A stretch of 8,417 nucleotides of DNA from positions 1-8,417 of the forward strand of contig JBEVLT010000304.1 of NCBI GenBank assembly GCA_040509055.1, in the 5' to 3' direction. Shown here piece by piece: positions 4,958-8,417 of this stretch. Within the stretch, counting starts at the first letter, position 1, and each line of letters opens with the position of its first letter. Both the position numbers and the translations under genes were made by a program. Under the pieces are notes generated by a model. The model was not told the origin of the DNA. It searched no databases and saw only the letters and a program-made list of their open reading frames with translations. This DNA is from JAJKIP01 sp040509055 (lineage in GTDB: Bacteria > Bacteroidota > Bacteroidia > Chitinophagales > Chitinophagaceae).

Positions 4958-7456
4958 ATGAATAAGGGACTGCTGAAAAAGATCCTTCCCCACGCCGTCG
5001 CATTCTTGCTTTTCCTGCTGATCGCCCTGATTTATTGTCTCCCCTCGCTGCAGGGAAAAGTATTACAGCAACATGACATCACCCAGTGGGAAGGAGCGGT
5101 TCACCAGTCGCAGGTTTTCCAGCAGCAGCACGGCCATATGCCCCTGTGGACCAACAGCATGTTTGGCGGCATGCCCACCTTCCAGATCGCGAAGGACTAT
5201 ACCAACGTGATCCCGGGTTTTGTACACACGGTTTTGACCCTGGGACTGCCGGCCCCGGCCCAGTTCTTTTTCCTGGCCTGCATTTGCTTTTACTTTCTGT
5301 GCCTGGCCCTGCGCGTAAACCCCTGGCTGGGCATACTGGGCTCACTGGGTTTTGCGTATGCTACCTACAATCCTGTCATCATCGTAGCCGGTCATGCCAC
5401 CAAGATGTGGGCCATGGCCTATATGCCTGCCGTTCTGGCCTCTGTGATCCTGATCTTCGACCGAAAATACTGGCTCGGCACGGCACTGGCAGGCATCTTT
5501 ACAGCCACGATGATCGCGATGAACCATCCGCAGATCGTTTATTACTTTTTCATCGCCCTGTTTATCATGACAGTGTTTTTCATCGTGCGCTGGATCCTGG
5601 CCAACGAATTCAAACACCTTGCGGTTTCCCTTGGCCTGGTCATCCTTGCCGGTGTGACAGGACTGCTCGTAAATGCAGGTAACCTGCTCAGCACCTATGA
5701 GTACCAGAAAGAAACCATCCGCGGAGGCGGTTCGGCCCTGACGGATTCCACGCAAAAAAGCACTACGCCGCAAACCGGGCTGGATAAAAGCTATGCATTC
5801 AGCTATTCGGCGCATATCACCGAGCCGTTCGTACTGCTGGTGCCCCGGATGTTTGGCGGCAGCTCCGGTAGCTCGGAAATCGAGCCTGAAAAGTCCAAAG
5901 CCATCGAAGCCCTGAGCTCACTGCCGCAGCAGCTGCAGCAGCAACTGCCCCTGACCTATTACTGGGGCGGCATCAGCTCAGACGGAAAGTTCGGGGGCAC
6001 TTCGGGTCCGCCGTATTCGGGAGCGATCATCTGTTTCCTTGCTATTCTTTCGTTTTTCTTTCTCGACGGACGGCATAAATGGTGGGCGCTGACAGCGATC
6101 ATCCTCACCTCTATGATGGCCATGGGATCGTACCTGAAAGAGTTTAACTACCTCCTCTTCGATCACCTTCCTTTTTACAACAAATTCCGGGCTCCGTCCA
6201 TGGCGCTGGTGATACCGCAGCTACTGCTGCCTATGCTGGCCGTGCTGGGACTGAATGCCATTCTATCGGCTCCCGACAGGAAAAGCTTATTGCCGCTTTT
6301 CAAAAAGGGACTCATCGCCACCGGTGCTGTATTCGTGATATTGTTTATCCTTTATTTTTCGTTCGACTTCAAAGCCCAGGGTGACCGGGAACTGCTGCAG
6401 CAGGTAAACAATGCCAACCAGCCCCAGCTGTACGAGGCAGTAAAAACATTTTATGACGGGCTGATCGCCGACCGGAAAGGCATGATGCTGGGCGATATTT
6501 TCAGGTCGCTTGGCTTCATTGCCTTAGCGGCAGCCTGCCTTTGGCTGTTCCTGAGAAATACGCTCAATCGCAGCCTGACCATTGCCATCATTACCACCTT
6601 CTCATTTATCGACCTGATCGTTATCGATTCACACTACCTCAATGGCGGCAAATACGAGGAGAACATGGGTGAGGGCGGTAATTTCAGTACCACCCAGGCA
6701 GACCAGGCCATCCTGGCAGACAAATCTTATTTCAGGGTGTTCAACTTCTCCGGCGATGCATTTACGGAGGCGTACACGTCCTATCATTACAATTCGCTCG
6801 GCGGTTATCATGCCGTAAAGCTGCGGCTCTACCAGGACCTGATCGAACACCAGTTCAGCCCGCAGCCCAACCCTGCCGTGCTGAACATGCTGAATACAAA
6901 ATATTTCATCCAGAAAGACCAGCGGGGCAACACGCAGCAATACCAGCGCAATCCCGGTGCATTGGGCAACGCGTGGCTGGTGGGCCATGTGCAGTTTGTA
7001 AAAGATGCCAATGCCGAAATGGCGGCGATCAGCCATTTCAACCCGGCGGATACGGCTTTCGTGCAGGAGTCGTTCAGGGCGGATATACCTTTTGCACCCG
7101 TACGCGACAGCGCAGCGAGCATCAAACTGGAACAGAACCTGAATGATGTATTGACCTACAGTTTCCAGTCGGCGACCAACCAGTTTGCCGTATTCAGCGA
7201 GATCTATTACAAATCGGGCTGGAAAGCTTTTATCGATGGCAGGGAAGCGCCGATCGTTAAAACGAATTATGTGCTCAGGGGCCTGGCCGTGCCGGCAGGA
7301 AAGCATGCCATCGAGTTCCGGTTCGAGCCGAAAGGATATTATACCGGCGAAAAACTAAGCGTTGTGTTCACGGTCATTCTTGCAGTGATCCTGCTGGTAG
7401 CCATTTTCATGATCTGGCGCGAAAACCGGCGGCCAAAAAAAGTGGCGGCCCTGTAA
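4958..7456 (+). CDS. YfhO-family large membrane protein, GT-C-like
   Basis: An 832-residue polytopic protein of the YfhO family, whose members are thought to be lipid-linked-sugar-dependent (GT-C fold) glycosyltransferases that modify envelope polymers or proteins on the outer face of the membrane. In YfhO of Gram-positives this concerns lipoteichoic acid glycosylation. The Bacteroidota substrate is unknown. I count about 14 membrane helices: 9-30, then a cluster at 101-240, pairs near 355-390, 420-468 and 520-567, and one at 811-830. The first extracytoplasmic loop has QQHDITQWEG with D40 in the place where GT-C enzymes keep a catalytic acidic residue. Residues about 570-805 form a soluble extracytoplasmic domain ending in the family-typical YYKSGWKAFIDG stretch (751-761). 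A Gln-rich run lies at 334-339. The protein has a basic C-terminus. The glycosyltransferase gene starts 19 nt downstream. Confidence 0.88.
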   Translation: MNKGLLKKILPHAVAFLLFLLIALIYCLPSLQGKVLQQHDITQWEGAVHQSQVFQQQHGHMPLWTNSMFGGMPTFQIAKDYTNVIPGFVHTVLTLGLPAPAQFFFLACICFYFLCLALRVNPWLGILGSLGFAYATYNPVIIVAGHATKMWAMAYMPAVLASVILIFDRKYWLGTALAGIFTATMIAMNHPQIVYYFFIALFIMTVFFIVRWILANEFKHLAVSLGLVILAGVTGLLVNAGNLLSTYEYQKETIRGGGSALTDSTQKSTTPQTGLDKSYAFSYSAHITEPFVLLVPRMFGGSSGSSEIEPEKSKAIEALSSLPQQLQQQLPLTYYWGGISSDGKFGGTSGPPYSGAIICFLAILSFFFLDGRHKWWALTAIILTSMMAMGSYLKEFNYLLFDHLPFYNKFRAPSMALVIPQLLLPMLAVLGLNAILSAPDRKSLLPLFKKGLIATGAVFVILFILYFSFDFKAQGDRELLQQVNNANQPQLYEAVKTFYDGLIADRKGMMLGDIFRSLGFIALAAACLWLFLRNTLNRSLTIAIITTFSFIDLIVIDSHYLNGGKYEENMGEGGNFSTTQADQAILADKSYFRVFNFSGDAFTEAYTSYHYNSLGGYHAVKLRLYQDLIEHQFSPQPNPAVLNMLNTKYFIQKDQRGNTQQYQRNPGALGNAWLVGHVQFVKDANAEMAAISHFNPADTAFVQESFRADIPFAPVRDSAASIKLEQNLNDVLTYSFQSATNQFAVFSEIYYKSGWKAFIDGREAPIVKTNYVLRGLAVPAGKHAIEFRFEPKGYYTGEKLSVVFTVILAVILLVAIFMIWRENRRPKKVAAL

Positions 7457-7475
7457 ACGGCTCAAACCCTTGCAC

Positions 7476-8291
7476 ATGGGAAGCCCGATCATCAGCGTCA
7501 TCCTGCCTGCTTACAATTGCGAACGATTTATCCAGGCGGCTGTTGACAGCGTGCTCGGACAGACGTTCCGCGATTTTGAGTTGCTCATTATCGATGACGG
7601 ATCTACCGACCATACAGCCGCCCTTGTGCGCGGTATTGCGGATCAACGGATCCGGCTTATCCGCAATGAAAAGAATCTCGGGCTGGTCGATACTCTTAAT
7701 AAAGGGATCGATCTTGCCAAGGGTGAATATATCGCCCGCATGGATGGCGATGACCTGTGCAGGCCAGACCGGTTTGCGATCCAGCTGGCTCATCTCCAGG
7801 CACTGTCCTACCCGGCCTTGCTAACAGCGACAGCGCAGCTTATCGACGAAGACGGGCTGGATATCGGGGTATGGAAAGATGATGTTCGCCACACTACCCC
7901 TCCAGCCATTCGCCACTACCTCCCGAAAAATAATTGTATTGTACACCCGGCCGTCATGGCCCCTGCAGCACTTTTTCGCCATTACCGGTACCTGGTCCGC
8001 CAAAAACAATCGGAAGACTACGATCTTTGGCTGCGGATGGCGGCAGACGGGATATCGCTGGAAAAGATTGCAGCCCCCCTGCTCCGGCACCGTATCCTGC
8101 AGCAATCGTTTACCCGGAGGCGGCAACGCAACGTGTTTTTCAAGCTGGCCGGGACCAAGCTGGTGTTTGTGGCGATGGCAGCAGGACGGGGCAAGCTCAA
8201 CGGGTTTGTGCTAAAGACGATGTGGTATGGCCTGACCGATGTGGCAAAGGGTTGCGGCAAGTGGCTATCAAGTATATTTAAACGGAGTTGA
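7476..8291 (+). CDS. Family 2 glycosyltransferase (GT-A fold)
   Basis: A 271-residue cytosolic or peripheral-membrane glycosyltransferase that should transfer a sugar from a nucleotide-sugar donor to a glycan or lipid-linked acceptor. The N-terminus holds SVILPAYN (7-14) and the nucleotide-binding DDGSTD (40-45). The metal-binding DxD-type motif is DGDD at 90-93. An acceptor-side H147 lies in NCIVHPAVM, and the probable catalytic base lies in SEDYDLWLR (E170/D171). All core motifs are intact. The C-terminal 60 residues are rich in Arg/Lys with hydrophobic patches and may lie on the membrane. There is no true membrane helix, unlike polymerising GT2 enzymes. ATG 7476 is preferred over the TTG two codons upstream. 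The gene lies 19 nt after the YfhO-like gene and just before another possible glycosyltransferase, so the three likely serve one glycan. Donor and acceptor cannot be told. Confidence 0.92.
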   Translation: MGSPIISVILPAYNCERFIQAAVDSVLGQTFRDFELLIIDDGSTDHTAALVRGIADQRIRLIRNEKNLGLVDTLNKGIDLAKGEYIARMDGDDLCRPDRFAIQLAHLQALSYPALLTATAQLIDEDGLDIGVWKDDVRHTTPPAIRHYLPKNNCIVHPAVMAPAALFRHYRYLVRQKQSEDYDLWLRMAADGISLEKIAAPLLRHRILQQSFTRRRQRNVFFKLAGTKLVFVAMAAGRGKLNGFVLKTMWYGLTDVAKGCGKWLSSIFKRS

Positions 8292-8320
8292 ACTATTCAC
8301 TATATATCTGGAAGCGCAGG

Positions 8321-8417
8321 ATGGAAGATCTCCTGATGTTGCCGCTGATCGGGTTGGGCAGGATCATTGCGCTTATCCGGCCGCTTGACAGGTCTTACCG
8401 GGTTTTTTATTTTTTTT
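8321..8417 (+). CDS. 5' end of a gene cut by the window edge, possibly a glycosyltransferase
   Basis: An open frame from ATG 8321 runs off the right edge after 32 codons: MEDLLMLPLIGLGRIIALIR, then PLDRSYRVFYFF. It has the same strand and spacing (29 nt) as the preceding glycosyltransferase gene. The wording recalls Bacteroidota glycosyltransferases whose N-terminal hydrophobic lead precedes a strand of the RVFYFFPF kind and then a GGAEK motif, but that motif would lie outside the window. The frame is open further upstream to a TTG at 8288 that overlaps the previous stop, and those residues (NYSLYIWKRR) look plausibly coding, so the true start may be there. The final run of T is part of this frame (Tyr/Phe codons), not obviously a terminator. 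Confidence 0.5.
   Translation, partial: MEDLLMLPLIGLGRIIALIRPLDRSYRVFYFF

Noticed and set aside
7423..7448. GGCGGCC repeated on both sides of an A-run at the end of the YfhO-like gene
   Set aside because: The copies are direct, not inverted, lie within basic-tail codons, and are too short to mean anything.
7460..7478. CCCTTGCACATG before the glycosyltransferase as a -7 promoter element like that of corA
   Set aside because: At least two of the six fixed consensus positions differ, and no -33 element is present. The 19-nt gap fits an operon better.
8401..8417. T-rich run at the right edge as a possible terminator
   Set aside because: There is no GC-rich hairpin before it, and it falls in an open frame as Phe/Tyr codons of the kind expected in the possible glycosyltransferase.

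Overview
This window looks like ordinary chromosome from a Bacteroidota bacterium, most likely a moderately G+C-rich member of the Chitinophagaceae or a relative. Four things point there. The clearest promoter element has the TAnnTTTG -7 form typical of this phylum rather than E. coli boxes. Shine-Dalgarno sequences are absent before nearly all starts. The uridine phosphorylase, CorA and YfhO proteins resemble the Bacteroidota forms as I remember them. The partial tRNA at the left edge fits a Bacteroidota tRNA-Cys. The lineage is inferred from these features, not from a database search.

Layout. The left edge holds the 5' part of a tRNA (probably Cys) on the minus strand. Diverging from it is a tightly packed plus-strand run: a uridine phosphorylase-type nucleoside phosphorylase, diaminopimelate epimerase (dapF), a DinB-like metal-site protein, a CorA-type Mg2+ channel with its own near-leaderless promoter, and a Nudix hydrolase. 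The Nudix gene meets a minus-strand pair tail to tail, with interlocked stop codons. That pair is a three-helix membrane protein of unknown function followed by a queuosine-precursor transporter, with a 26-nt overlap. From a 54-nt divergent spacer the plus strand resumes with a very large YfhO-family membrane protein, a GT-A family 2 glycosyltransferase, and the start of a third gene that runs off the right edge and may be another glycosyltransferase.

How the genes relate. The left block is housekeeping metabolism: pyrimidine salvage, lysine/peptidoglycan precursor synthesis, Mg2+ homeostasis and nucleotide clean-up. There is no obvious shared pathway beyond co-transcription. The minus-strand pair concerns uptake of the tRNA-modification precursor for queuosine. 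The right block looks like an envelope-glycan module, pairing a GT-C-like integral membrane protein with cytosolic glycosyltransferase(s).

I saw no mobile element, CRISPR array, phage gene, toxin-antitoxin pair or broken gene. No stretch longer than about 300 bases lacks a gene. The least-explained items are the three-helix protein coupled to the queuosine-precursor transporter, and two similar near-palindromic AT-rich elements in the two divergent spacers. I did not find a convincing undescribed system.
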